A stretch of DNA of 64,000 nt from Miscanthus floridulus. Its lineage: Eukaryota; Streptophyta; Magnoliopsida; Poales; Poaceae. The DNA lies in NCBI RefSeq assembly GCF_019320115.1, contig NC_089595.1, positions 108,268,158 through 108,332,157 of the forward strand, read 5' to 3'. The notes below the pieces were generated by a model. The model saw only the letters and a list, made by a program, of their open reading frames with translations, had not been told where the DNA came from and did not search any database. Made by a program: the position numbers and the translations under genes. This document shows positions 1-11,484 of this stretch, one piece after another (the first letter of the stretch is position 1; each line of letters opens with the position of its first letter).

Positions 1-1460
1 CGTCGCCACGGCCTCCGACGCCCTCGCCGCCTCGAGCTCCTTGACCGACTCCCTGACCCTCTGCTCGACCGCCGCGATCTCGGCGCCGACGGTGTCCGCG
101 TCCTCTCTGACGCACTGGTTCTCCAGCTCCGTCAGCGCCCTCTCCTTCTCCGCTGCCTCGGTCTCCTCGCCCAGCTGCCGCAGCGCGGCCGACAGCTCGG
201 CGAGCACCGCCTCGGCCCTCTCGTCAGCGGCCGTGGCGGCGTCCAGCCGGGTCCTGGCCCTGAGAAGCCTGGCGTTCAGCTGCTGCACCTGCGCGCTGGC
301 CCTCACCTCCTGCTCGGCGAGCCGGTCGATTTCCTCGGTGACACGCGCCGTCTCCATGCGCGTGCGTTCCACGGTGCCGGTGAACCGGGCTCCCTCTTCC
401 TTGATGGACTCCAGCTCTACCCTCGCCGAGGTCAGCTCGGACTCCGCAGCCTGCGGTGACGAGCGGTCGTCGTGTTCGTGCTCACCGTGTTGCACAATCG
501 TCAGTGCGGACTCGGCGTGGCCCGTCTGCTCCGTCGCGGGCACCACCGCCGTGTCCGCGGACTCGAGTCCCACGTCAGAACTGCTCGCCGTGGCGAACCT
601 GTCGTCAGGGTCGCTCGCTCCGAGGCTCCTGTCTCTCCGCAGCACGTCGGCAAGCGCCCTCTTGGCCTGCACGCCCTCGCGGAATCCGCCGGCCACGGCG
701 AGCTCCGCTGTGCCACGGCCACGCTCCTCCTCGTTTTCCTCGCCGGCCTCTCGCTCAACGCCATCGAGCATACGCGAACCGGGGCTCATCCCTCTGGGCG
801 TCGGCGTCTCCGCGTCTCCGTCTCCCTCGGCCTTGGTCTCCCTCGCGGCCTTCACCTCGCGCTGCAGCTCCCAGAGCTCCCTCTTGACGCGGTTCAGCTC
901 CTGCATCACCTCGACGAGCAGCGTGTTGCTCTGATCCCGAGGCTGATGGGCGCCCGGTGCCTCGGCGTCCACCACCAGCCCCAGCTTCTTCCTCCTGCTG
1001 CTAGCGCTGCCGCTGGCATGTGTTCTTTGGAGCTCCGACCTGTGAGAAGACCTCGCCGTGGCGTTGGCCTGCTCGATCTGCCGCTCCAGTTCCTGCGCCA
1101 TGCCAGTTGTCCTCGACAGCTCGGACTCGGCGCGGCCGCGCTCTCTCTCCGTGACGGCCCTGCGCTGGTTCAGCCTCTCCAGGCTGGGTCTCGCCGGTGA
1201 GTCGTTGGCAGGTGAGAATTTCTACATGCGCCACGGTCGATGTCAAATACAGCACAGAGCAGTAGAAATCGGCAGCAAAAAGGACATTAAAGAAAGAAAA
1301 AAAAGGCAGCACATCATTTCCTTTCAGAGATTTGATCAGATGGTACCTTGTGGGTGGCTCTTCTCGTTCTCCTGCTCCTCCCCGGCCTCCTCACGTCGAT
1401 GCTCTGGCCAAAGATGCTCATGGCCTCTCCTGATCTGATCTCTCCAGAGTTCTGCTCCAT
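1..1460 (-). CDS. WEB family (DUF827) coiled-coil protein, 3' part beyond window
   Basis: Two exons are visible. Exon 1 (1460 down to 1347) starts at an ATG and encodes 38 residues including GEAMSIFGQSI; it ends at a clean AAG|GT donor. The intron ends with GTAG at 1222, and exon 2 (1221 down to 1) continues in the same phase with no stop to the window edge, about 407 codons. Exon 2 is Glu/Arg/Ala-rich heptad sequence with the family's typical blocks: ELNRVKRELWELQREVKAA, then QQLNARLLRARTRLDAA, LSAALRQLGEETEAAEKER and RESVKELEAARASEA. This order matches plant WEB proteins (the WEB1/PMI2 group, linked in Arabidopsis to light-driven chloroplast movement through cytoplasmic coiled-coil complexes). 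The exact paralogue and its function here are inferred. No break is seen; the C-terminus lies outside the window. Confidence 0.85.
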
Positions 1461-1508
1461 TTTACCCTCCCTGTTCTTGGAAGGTCTCTTGGAAAGCTGG
1501 AAACTATG

Positions 1509-1516
1509 GTTATATA
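1509..1516 (-). promoter_or_regulatory. Candidate TATA box of the WEB-family gene
   Basis: The minus strand reads TATATAAC about 50 bases upstream of the ATG at 1460. Position and sequence fit a plant core promoter with a short 5' UTR. No transcript evidence is available. Confidence 0.4.
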
Positions 1517-3996
1517 GTAGGATAGAAACAAGGTAAAAGGATTCTGGAGCCGTGTGTGTTAACAGAAATGACAAAGCGTTGGCGCTGAAGTTCCAAGCCT
1601 GAATGCTTGGCAGAATTCAGAGGAGCTCACTAGCAGTACAACACATCGCGGTCGCAGCTATATTATCCATGATGTCACGGCCTCCTTCTAGAAAGCGAGC
1701 AAATATCTGGCTGGTGATTGTGATTTGTCCCCCAGCTCGCATTTCCTTGTTAAATCAGTTGCCTTGGTGGTTCATTGGACAGCATATAAATGGAAGTCCC
1801 AAGATCACTTTGGGTCGATGAAATCAGGAACGGTTTAGGTTGGAGTGAGTCACGCAGCCTCAGGAGGCAGATTACTGCTTCGAAAACATTATGGTGTAGA
1901 TTAGTAGAAGTTCACCGAATATGCGGAGGTTTCATGTTCTTGTTTACATATATTTTGTGAGAACTTACGGGCCCTGTCGTATTCAGCTTCAGCAATCTGA
2001 ATATCTGATAGGCTAAAGCTGATGCTCTCGTCTCCTGCTGCTAAATTACTACCCGGAAAACGAATCACACCGCCTCATAACAGCAATTCCCTGCGTCACC
2101 GAAGTTAACGACATCAATAGAGCTCGTTATATGGGTGAGCAAGATACAATGCCCGTGCCTTGGAGACTCCTACGGACCTACTAACAAATACCAGGTACAA
2201 CCGGTGGATTTTCACTTTGCTGTTGGCGCCTGTGCAGAGGACAAGCTGTGGAATTGTATCATCACCATTGCTGCATGAGCTTCATCCTGGGAATTGCTGT
2301 CAGAGGGTCAGATCAGCAGTGACGACATGTATCATGTATGCAGCCAGAAGACACAACCCTTGATGAACTAATGGTGCGATGCTAAGACAGTTGGCTGCTC
2401 TGCTCCTGGCTGGCAAGACAGTTGGCTGCTCTGCACTTTTGGCATTTAAATTATTTAATATATAATATTTGAATTTATTTTGTTTTCAAATTAATTATTA
2501 ATATAAAATTTGAATTTATTTTGTTGGGGTCCTCCTAAATAGAAGAACACCCTTCAAAATTTAGCGTATGCTGCTAATTGTAGCGAGCACACGGTATTCT
2601 TGAGTAAAAGGCGAAAGAATAGTTCTTTTTGTGCTCACCACGCAGCTGCGTATCTTGTATCAGTGACACTGCCCTTCCTCTTATAGCACACCCCACAATC
2701 CCATCTTAGTAGCTGCACGATATGGTGCTAATTCATCATCAGCTGTCTAACCTTTGCTTTTCCGTAGGCTGTCCAGCAATTCGGTGGGCTGTGGTACATC
2801 CATCCTTGGGCTGTCCAGCAATGCATCCCGCGGAGTCCGGCCCGTCAATGTTTTCACAAGTGAAGCATGTTTGCTTTGCTGAAAAGCTAGGTTGAAAAGT
2901 ACTGTTCGCTTGATAAGTTCAAGCGAACATGGCTGAAAAAACCTTTGCATGTCTGGGCTTGAGTTTGCTGGGCGCGCAGTCAACGCCTCACGATTTTTAT
3001 TTTTTTTTAACTTTTTGGCAAAAAGAACTTCCCAACAAAAAAAAAGTTACATGTCTAACTCGCATCGCCAATTGATATAGCGATATTAACTTATCATCGC
3101 CAATAAACTGGCAGAACTACCTTACCGCCAATTCAAATGGTGGAAACTTTTTTTTACAATGTCTTAAAAATCACATTCTTTTCATATGAAATCAGACAGG
3201 GACAAAAAAAACATAAAATTCATGTAGCTTAACGAGATCTACAACTTCAAAGTTCATGGTTTTTTTTCGTTTGAAGTTATCTTAGTGCTGGATAATTGAT
3301 ACAACACTCACATGTATACAAATATAGATTTGAAACTTGTATTGGTTATTTTGGCATCAAAATGACTTAAAAAAAAGTTGTGTGCTCCTGGACTCGCCGG
3401 TGTCGATCAGACGATCAATCATTACTTGTGGGCTTGTGGCCTTGTGGGTGTAAGAAAAATGTAGAAGCAATGAGGCACGATAGCGGCCAGCCTGCCACCA
3501 TAGCGGCGGCAGCAGCAGAGACACAGAGACGCATGCTGCGTCCCTGCTCATGGCCGCGCTCTGGAGATAGAGCAAGCTGCTTTCCTTCTATTTTTTTCTC
3601 GTTGAACTGCCATTCTCTCATGCGTTGTCAGCGTGTCCCAGAATGTATCTGTTGGTTGACAGATTCTATATCGTAGTCCTCAGCATAATTCAAAAAAAGT
3701 TAAGCATACTTTAGTTGTGATTTAGGATGAATGGCAGTAGGTTGCATTAGGCATAGCTCAGAAGCCAAAGATGTTTAAGACAGTGACACTGAGAATGGAG
3801 TGACGCAAAAAGAGGGCACTGCTTCTTTCAACATCTACTGTGCAGGCAGACAAAATAACCTGTTACCTGGCATACAATGCACCAGATTGCGCTTTGGGCT
3901 CAACCTACAGCTATGAACACCTATCTGTATCTGATGGCATTTAGGCCATACAAAAGAGCAAGCACAATTTTTTTTTAAAAAAAGTGCAACCCGGGG
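1517..3996. other. Intergenic region, no gene recognised
   Basis: No coding frame with domain-like composition was found on either strand. Seen: an AT-rich stretch near 2440-2530 with two copies of the 18-mer ATTTGAATTTATTTTGTT (2467-2484 and 2508-2525); a short repeated GGCTGTCCAGCAAT near 2767 and 2808; and a poly-A/poly-T rich stretch from 2990 to 3370. The stretch next to 3997 would hold the 3' UTR of the phosphatase copy. Confidence 0.5.
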
Positions 3997-6207
3997 TCAA
4001 AGAAAATATGGGACTGCAGTTCTTGGCCCTCGCATCTGGTTGTTTTCTTCTGTCTCCGTGAAAAACTTGACCTCCCTTTCCTGGAAACAGAGCAAAAAAG
4101 ATCAGCAGATAAAAGCACAGGAAAATAACACCACCAGAACTCATGTCAGCACAAACCGGTTGCTGCAATAACTTGGTAGCTTAAAATTCACATGCCGTTA
4201 AAATAGAATAGATGAAAGCCACCATTAGTTTCCTAGTTTAAATTGTTACATCCACGTCATTCAGATGACTGACACAAAGATAAATCTTTCAAAAATTATA
4301 ATGGAATTGTTCAGTTCCAGTCATATAACAATAGTATGTTGTAGGAAGACAAAAAAAAAAAGATGTAAAGGAGCAATTTCTAAGTCTCCTCCCCCACATG
4401 CTTATGTATTAGGACTCAAGCAGCTTCTACAGTCCATCATAGGAAGACATAATGTTACTATGTTAGCACTTTACATCCTAGATATACAACATCAGCACCA
4501 GAACAAAACCTTTTAACACCAAGCAAGTTGGGGTAGCCTACATCCAAGATATACAAACTAGCAAAAACCTTTCTTTGAAATTATCAAAGACCAAAAATCA
4601 AGAGGATTCCTTTAATATTCGTATTATTGTCATTTGAGGATAGCCATCCAAATACCAGGAGCTAGTGCATGAATGAACATGAAGTGACCTACCATATTTT
4701 CACTGAAGCTTAGTATAGAAGCAACATTGCCACATCGGTAACAATAATTAGGTGCAGACCACGCCTGGAAAAAAGAAGATAAAGCCCTAGTGAGCATGTG
4801 GAACTGCATTTTGACACAAATCTACAAGTGATGTTGTGAACTGATAACTCACAGTTACAAGACTTTTGTCAAACATGTACTTTAGACCTTCCTGGACCAG
4901 TTGATGAGCCCGGCAAACTAATTCAATCTTGTTAATATGGTTGAACTGCATTGAAAAAAGGCCAAGCAGTAAGCAAAATCAACTATATACAGTAATAAAC
5001 AAAAGAAAAAAATACCTCTTGAGTCACCCTTGTTCCAAAGAGCCAACCTGCTCCACGGGGACTAACTGCCCATGTATCAATCTCTTCTGGGTCGCTCCAC
5101 ATCAGATCACAGAAAGGCCCTTCATGCGGAATTTCACAATTGCGATCAGTTATTTGTATCTGGAAACAACAAAGATATGGAATATTCATGAGACACAAAA
5201 CTGAGTCAGCATTGTCTGCAAACAGATTCGACCTCATCCAACAGAAAAGTGAAATCACAGGGTCAGATATTTGCTCAGTTGATGCATGAGTTCCACTAAA
5301 CAAGCATTTCGCTATATGCATGGGTGGCTTCCACATTTTTTTCATGACAAGAATATCTCTAGCAGCAAACTAGCATTAAATTTCAAAAAGGCGGCCTACA
5401 CAGTCAACTGGTGGAAAGTTAGTAACTGATAACCACTTACTTTCTGATGCTAGCTAGAATAACCACTCATCATCTGATGCTTTTCTTAATGAAGGTATCC
5501 CTTAAAACAGCTAGAAAGCTACTGAAAGGGGCATAAAGTGTCCCTAACTAATTTACAAAGAAAAAAGGGTAACAAGCCTTAAAATGGCATATTGGCATCA
5601 GAATTCACAAAGCAACATATCTTATATGATATGATAGTTCATCAGGACATTATAAAGAGGCAAAATCTCATCAAAGAAGATGAAGAATCACTAACCTGAT
5701 CTACTGACTGTACATTGGGTGAAAGGCCACCATGAACACAAAGGACCTAGATATTCAGCATGTCAACAAGTATAACTTGTCAGGTTGTTGCTTCTCACTG
5801 GTCATGAAATAAAATCACAAAATTTCTTAACCTGTAACTTACTGTGCCATTAATGATTGCTCATAGCGTAAGGTAATAAAAAACATCAGTACAATATCGC
5901 CATGCATTGGCATTTCCGTATTTCCTTTGACACTCATCATAAAAACCATACACCTAAAACATAAATAAATGTATTAGCCCTTTTCATGATATAAGAACTG
6001 TTGGTTGGCCAGGCGCAGTAGCCAATATTCTCATTCAGAATAAATGAATTGAACTAAATGAGACAGCAACTGCAAAAGAAATGTGAATAAGGAAATTAGC
6101 GAAAATGCAAAATGGGAAAATAATCTTCACATTTGGACATAAGTAGTACCTGTGTCAACTGTCTGCTTTCATGATTCCCACGCAGCAGGGTTATCTGGGC
6201 AGGATAC
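3997..6207 (-). pseudogene. FYPP: PP6-type (FyPP-like) Ser/Thr protein phosphatase catalytic subunit, 5'-truncated with in-frame stop
   Basis: Seven exons with GT/AG borders can be read on the minus strand: 6150-6207 (TLLRGNHESRQLTQ), 5843-5953 ([20 protein letters not shown]), 5696-5746 (VLCVHGGLSPNVQSVDQ), 5016-5159 ([20 protein letters not shown]), 4853-4945 ([20 protein letters not shown]), 4693-4764 (AWSAPNYCYRCGNVASILSF) and 3997-4080, ending GPRTAVPYFL and a stop. The phases join, giving about 204 codons of a family protein of about 303. PP6 catalytic subunits act with SAL/SAPS regulatory subunits; plant FyPP proteins are linked to phytochrome, PIN and ABA signalling. Two defects: the codon at 5861-5863 is TGA where the family has Ser in LTLSAIINGT, and the N-terminal exons with the GDIHG and GDxVDRG metal-binding motifs are absent from 6208-6603 and from 60400-64000. 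A neighbouring Asp is also Tyr (VFYYLTL). The gene is therefore called a pseudogene; a sequencing error at the TGA would not restore the missing exons. Confidence 0.88.
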
Positions 6208-6603
6208 CTATAACATACACAGAATCAATGAAACAATAAATTTAAATGATGCTTCACATAGATTTATAATCTGAGCTTCTTGAATGACGAATTGAGGAAC
6301 AGCCTGCAGAACTAGCGAAACAAGTTGGAATCAAAGAGAATAAATTATTACTATTGATCTATCAAAATGGACTCAAAACAATCTGGTGCTATTAGGAAAT
6401 TTGTTTAGTGGACATTGTTTCATTCTATGGATCAAATAGTATCTAAAACAACATCTTTATGTTCCAACAACTCTACTTAGGTGGCTAAACTAACAGGTGA
6501 AAACTTTCTAGAGTTTTTTCATATTAAATCCCATGTGCCCAGTCACTAACTAGATCACAGTAAATCACTGGCAAGCATTGTTTTAGAAAGCACTATGCGC
6601 TAG
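6208..6603. other. Remnant intron or upstream DNA of the phosphatase copy
   Basis: This AT-rich stretch lies between the most upstream surviving phosphatase exon and the LTR of element A. The preceding PP6 exon was sought on the minus strand and not found. Nothing else was recognised. Confidence 0.5.
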
Positions 6604-7771
6604 TATCGGGGACCAGTACTAGGGTACAAGAAGAGGAGGGGCTAATGATCGTTATACGTTAATCCATCCAGGCAGTCAAGGGTGCGACTACAGCTCCAAA
6701 CGACACCGAGGCCGCGGGCTCCACCTCGCCCGACCCCAAGGTCGTGCGATCCGCCTCGCCCGACCTCTGGGGGCAGGCTCCGCCTCGCCCGACCTCTAAG
6801 GGCGGGCTCCGCCTCGCCCGACACTGAGGCCGTGGGCTCCGCCTCGCCCGACGTCTAAGGGTTGGCTCCGCCTCGCCCGAAGTCGGAGGGCGGGCTCCGC
6901 ATCGCCCGACGTCTGGGGGCAGGCTCCGCCTCGCCCGACGTCTGAGGGCTGACTCCGCCTCGCCCGACGTCTGAGAGCTGGCTCCGCCTCGCCCGATCTT
7001 TCGGGCACGGCTCCTAACGGAAGCTCACGCCGCCGCCAACCACTACAGGCCAGAAAGTACAACCTAAGGTCAAACTTCTGGCATCGTGCGGGGAGCGGTC
7101 ACGTCTCAACATGACCCGTCCTCGCGACATGTCATTCCAGGGAACTCACATCGCCCACAGTGACGGACGCGTGGTCACTATGCTACTTACTCCCAGTATA
7201 GCCATTGATCAGCACGCTGGTTCGCCGTGCCGCCCGCCGGGGCGAAGTGGGACGTCACGACCCGCTGACAACGCCAGGGCATGGCATCATCGGCGGACAG
7301 GCGCCCGGCGTGGAGCTGTCCCTATCACCACTTGCCGTGTCAGCGGGACCCGCACAAAGGAAAAGAAAGGCCCGGCGACCCTGAAGGACTTCCTGCTCCT
7401 CTTGTTCTCCTCTTTTCTCCCGCTGTAACCCATGCTTTCCCTTGGCCTATAAAAGGGAAAGCAGGGCACCCCACTAAGGGGCATCAGAAAAACCACTAGC
7501 ATCAAACCTCGAACACATAGCCGAGTAGCGACCGAGCTCTCGGTACCCATTCGTTCTTTCCACCAGAGACTTATGACATGTTCCTCTCTCGTCCGTTTGT
7601 AACCCCTACTACGAACTTTTTCAGTGCTAGTAACACGAGCAGCAGCAACGAATTGGATGTAGGGACATTCCGCCCGAACCAGTATAAACCTCGTGTCCTC
7701 TTAGCACACCATCCGAGCCAGACGCGCAATATTAGAAATTTACTCGTTGGTGTTTACTCGAAATACCGACA
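6604..7771 (+). repeat. 5' LTR of element A
   Basis: It starts TATCGG (decayed TGTCGG) and ends ATACCGACA just before the primer-binding site. Its last 350 bases closely match the end of the solo LTR at 60639-61749. U3 holds about ten imperfect copies of a roughly 30-bp GC-rich unit containing CTCCGCCTCGCCCGAC (about 6700-7000). A TATAAAAG box lies at 7448-7455. There is no matching 3' LTR in the window. Confidence 0.8.
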
Positions 7772-7772
7772 G

Positions 7773-7791
7773 TTGGCGCGCCAGGTAGGGG
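7773..7791 (+). other. Primer-binding site of element A
   Basis: TTGGCGCGCCAGGTAGGGG begins one base after the LTR end, the expected place for a tRNA 3'-end complement starting TGG. The tRNA was not identified. Confidence 0.6.
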
Positions 7792-7795
7792 TCTT

Positions 7796-10028
7796 TTGCG
7801 CGTCTCGACATCCAACACCAGGCCTCGGATGGCCAGTCACGACACCAGCTGGGTCCCGGACGCACACGTGCGCTTCGGGGACCTGGACTTCATCACCACG
7901 ATGGAGGGAGAGTTGGCGATGGCTCCCGCCGCCGTTCGACCTCTCCACTCCGCCGGCCTCGACACGATCACCGAGGCGCTTGAGGAGCTGCAGCTGCACG
8001 CACCGGAGGCCCACACCCTCGGGAGCAACCAGCTCCTCGACTTCGACTACAGGAGGTTAGAGCGCCAGCTCGACGCCTTCCTGGGACCCGACCATCCCAG
8101 GAAGACCTGCACCACCTCACCTTCTCGTTCGCCAACGTCATGGCGCAGCTCGCTGGAGGGGAGCCACTCTCTCTGGAATACCTCATCCGAAGCTCCCCGA
8201 CAGCGCTCCCGTTCGGTCCCCGCAACACCGCAGGGACCGATGGACACCCTGTGGCACGACGCACGTCTCCGTCCCCCACGAACGACGAGTTCGTGGGGAT
8301 GATAGAATATGTCGCGGAGTCTTTCCACGACCTCCTCGTGGGAGAATCGGAGTCACCCTCCGGCTCTGACTCTAGCAGGGGGAGTCATCACCCCTCTCGT
8401 GAGTGTTTTATGGCAGGTACCCCTGAGGGTCACGTCGAAAGCATCCACGAGGAAGAGGATGCTACAACCGATGAACGACCTCGACGACGGGGTCGAGCGG
8501 GAGACAGGGGCCCCACCCCGCCTGCGGGTGGAGAAGCTAATGGCCCGGAACCTAGAGCTTGAGGAAGCATGACTCCAGCTCGAGCAGGAACACGCGGTGC
8601 TCGATCGGGAGATCGAGCGCCCCGGAGGATCATCGCGGACGATGAAGAACTCCCACACTTCGCCCGGGCAAGCCAGAATATCGCTGCTGTGGCGGCCTTG
8701 TTCCATGGGCTTCCGGGGCCCACGACGCCCGAGGATCGTCGAGCCCACCGCGAGATTCGTACGCTGCTTGAGCGTGCGGCGGCGCAGCAGGCAGAGAGCT
8801 CGTAGTCTCGACGACGCGAGCTCGACGCCAGCCAGCGCTCATCCTCTGAGCGACCCAACAAAGACGCGTCAGTCCACCAGGTGCCACAAGGCGGCAGGCA
8901 GCGCGCCACGGTCCTGGTGCATGAGCGTCTCGGCCGCAACCGTGACGCACGCGACACCCTCGACGCCCGCAGACATACCCGCGACGATCCGAGAGTTGGA
9001 GCTAGCAGCGGCTATCACCCTCGTCGTGGCGAACGCTATGACAGTGGCGAGGACTGAAGCCCGAGCCCCGGCCTGCCGGGGCCTCAGGCCTTCGGATGAC
9101 ACATCCTCAACGCCGCCTTCCAGCCAAGGTACCGACCACCAACCAACATCCCTAAATACTCTGGGGAAACGAACCCCGGACTGTGGCTCGAGGATTATCG
9201 GCTTGCCTGCCAAGCCAGTGGAGCGGATAATGACAGCTTCATTATCCGTAACCTTCCATTGTTTTTGGCCAATTCGGCACGAACATGGTTGGAACACCTT
9301 CCGCCCAACAGAATTCAAAGTTGGGCGAGCCTGAAGGAGATCTTCGTGGGAAACTTCCAGGACACGTATAAGCGCCCTAGGAACCCATAGGATCTCAAGA
9401 ACTACCGACAAAAGGCCAGAGAAACCCTTCGTGGGTACATCCGGCGCTTCTCCCGGTAGTGCAATGAGCTGCCTAACATCGCCGACGCTGACGTTATAGG
9501 AGCTTTCCTGTCTGGGATCACCTGCGAGTCCCTGGTTCACCAGCTAGGATGTAAGGGCCCACGAACCACCAAGGAGCTCCTCGACATCGCCACCAGCTAT
9601 CACTCGGGCGAGGAGGCAGTCGGAGCGATCTTTGACCATCTCAAAGGCAAGGCGAAATAGGACGAGGATGCCGGCGAAGGCGCCTCCAACCGTCCCATCA
9701 AGAAGAAGAACAAGCAGCGGGGCGAGGGCTCGCTCATGGCCATCGTCGAACGCAGGGGGGTCGAAAGCCCATGGAGGGTACCCCGAACCACTTCGAGAAG
9801 CTGCTCGAAGGGCCATGCCCCAACCATGCCTTCCCCATCAAGCATCTGTACAAGGACTGCGGCCTCATGAAGCGGTTCTTATCCGGAGGCTCCAACAAAG
9901 GGGAGCATGGAAAGGACCCTGACCCAACCACGGACGACACCGAGGGGAAGGACGGTGGCTTTTCGACGCCGGATGGCTGCCTCATGATCTTCGAAGGGTC
10001 GGCAGCCTATGACTCCAAGCGCCGTTAG
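7796..10028 (+). pseudogene. Element A gag, decayed
   Basis: Gag-like sequence spread over several frames. An N-terminal part contains FGDLDFITTMEGELA and NDEFVGMIEYVAESFHDLL (about 7830-8560). The central Tat-type gag core, about 9130-9660, includes WLEDYRLACQASG, FIIRNLPLFLANSARTWLEH and GAFLSGITCESLVHQLG. A C-terminal part (9771-10028) has CPNHAFPIKHLYKDCGLMKR. In-frame stops (for example TAG at 9389, 9460 and 9658) and frame changes make it non-functional. The same modules occur in element B on the minus strand, which supports the assignment. The product would have been the capsid-forming protein. Confidence 0.75.
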
Positions 10029-11484
10029 AAGCTCGCACGCCGCGAGGTCTATACGACCGAGCCGGCTGCGCCTACCTTTCTCCGATGGTCGGAGTCCGCC
10101 ATAACCTTCGAACGGACCGACCACCCAGAGAGCATTCCGCAACAGTGGAGATACCCGCTCATGGTCGACCCGATCATCGGCACGAAGCGCCTCACCAAGG
10201 TACTGATGGATGGAGGCAGCGACCCCAACATCATGTATGCTGAGACGCTCGATGCTATGGGCATCGACCGAGCGCGCATCCTACCAACCGGAGCACCTTT
10301 CCATGGTATCATGCTCAAAAAGCAGGCCATGCCACTTGGGTAGATCGATCTGCCCATCATCTTCGGGGATCCATCCAATTATAGGATGGAGACCCTCACC
10401 TTCAAGGTGGTTGGGTTTCACAGAACCTACCACGCCATCCTGGGACGACCATGCTACGTGAAGTTCATGGCCGTCCCCAACTACACCTACCTAAAGCTAA
10501 AGATGCCGGGCCCAGGCGGGGTCATCACCATCGGCACCTCCTTCCAGCGTGCCTACGAGTGCGAGGTCGAGTGCTGCAATCACGCCACGACAATCGTCAC
10601 CTCCAAGGAGCTCGCGGCCATCAGGAAGGAGGTCGCTGAAGAAGCACCCAACCCCAAGCGGTCGCCCAGATCTTTCGAGCCAACGGAGGGTGCCAAGGAG
10701 GTCCTCATAGATCCCAGCGGCTCCAAGAGCAAAGCGGTGCGTATTGGCACCACGCTTTCCTCCGAATTGGAAAGCGCGCTCGTCGACTTCCTCCGCGCCA
10801 ACAGAGACATCTTCGCGTGGAAACCCTCGGACATGCTAGGCATTCCAAGAGAAGTCGTCGAGCATGCCTTGAAGATCAGGCCAGGCTCCAAGCCGGTGAT
10901 GCAACGCCTGCGTTGCTTCGATGAGGGGAAACGTAGGGCCATCGGTGAGGAGATCGCGAAGCTTTTGGTGGCAGGGTTCATCAAGGAAGTATACCACCCC
11001 GAGTGGTTAGCCAATCCCGTTCTTGTATGAAAGAAGAGTGGGAAATGTAGGATGTGTGTTGACTACACGGGTCTCAACAAAGCATGCCCGAAGGATCCAT
11101 TTCCTTTGCCGCGCATAGACAGAGTAGTCGACTCTACCTCAGGGTGCGAAACCCTTTGCTTCCTTGATGCGTACTCCGAGTACCATCAGATCATGATGAA
11201 AGAGTCCGACCAGCTCGCGACATCTTTCATCACCCTATTCGGATCGTTCTACTACGTCACAATGCTGTTCGGTCTGAAGAACGCTGGGGCTACATAACAG
11301 CGTTGTATGCTCAAGTGTTTCAAGGACCTCATCGGGCGGACCATTGAGGCCTACATGGACGACATCATGGTCAAGTCCAAATGGGCTGACCAACTCATAG
11401 CTGACCTTGAGCAAACCTTCTCACAACTTCGAGCAAATGGCATTAAGCTCAACCCTGAGAAATGCATTTTTGGGGTTCCGAGAA
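10026..11484 (+). pseudogene. Element A protease and reverse transcriptase, truncated
   Basis: After a TAG at 10026 the frame continues with a protease motif of the Tat kind (VLMDGGSDPNIMY, 10200-10240). RT follows: MCVDYTGLNKACPKDPFPLP near 11050, FGLKNAGAT near 11270 and the catalytic YMDDIMVKS near 11353. The sequence stops making sense after NPEKCIFGVPR (11484), where RT is joined to spacer repeat. RNase H and integrase are absent. In-frame stops include TAG at 10341, TGA at 11028 (Arg CGA to TGA is the simplest origin) and TAA at 11295. Confidence 0.85.

Noticed and set aside
41..934. Long plus-strand open frame of 297 codons, Ser/Ala-rich
   Set aside because: It is the mirror of the WEB-family coding exon on the minus strand; the Ser/Ala-rich composition comes from antisense Glu/Arg/Ala codons.
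6642..7062. Minus-strand frames rich in Gly/Arg/Ala with repeated ARRSQP-like units
   Set aside because: These are the GC-rich tandem repeats in U3 of LTR A read as protein; no real product is expected.
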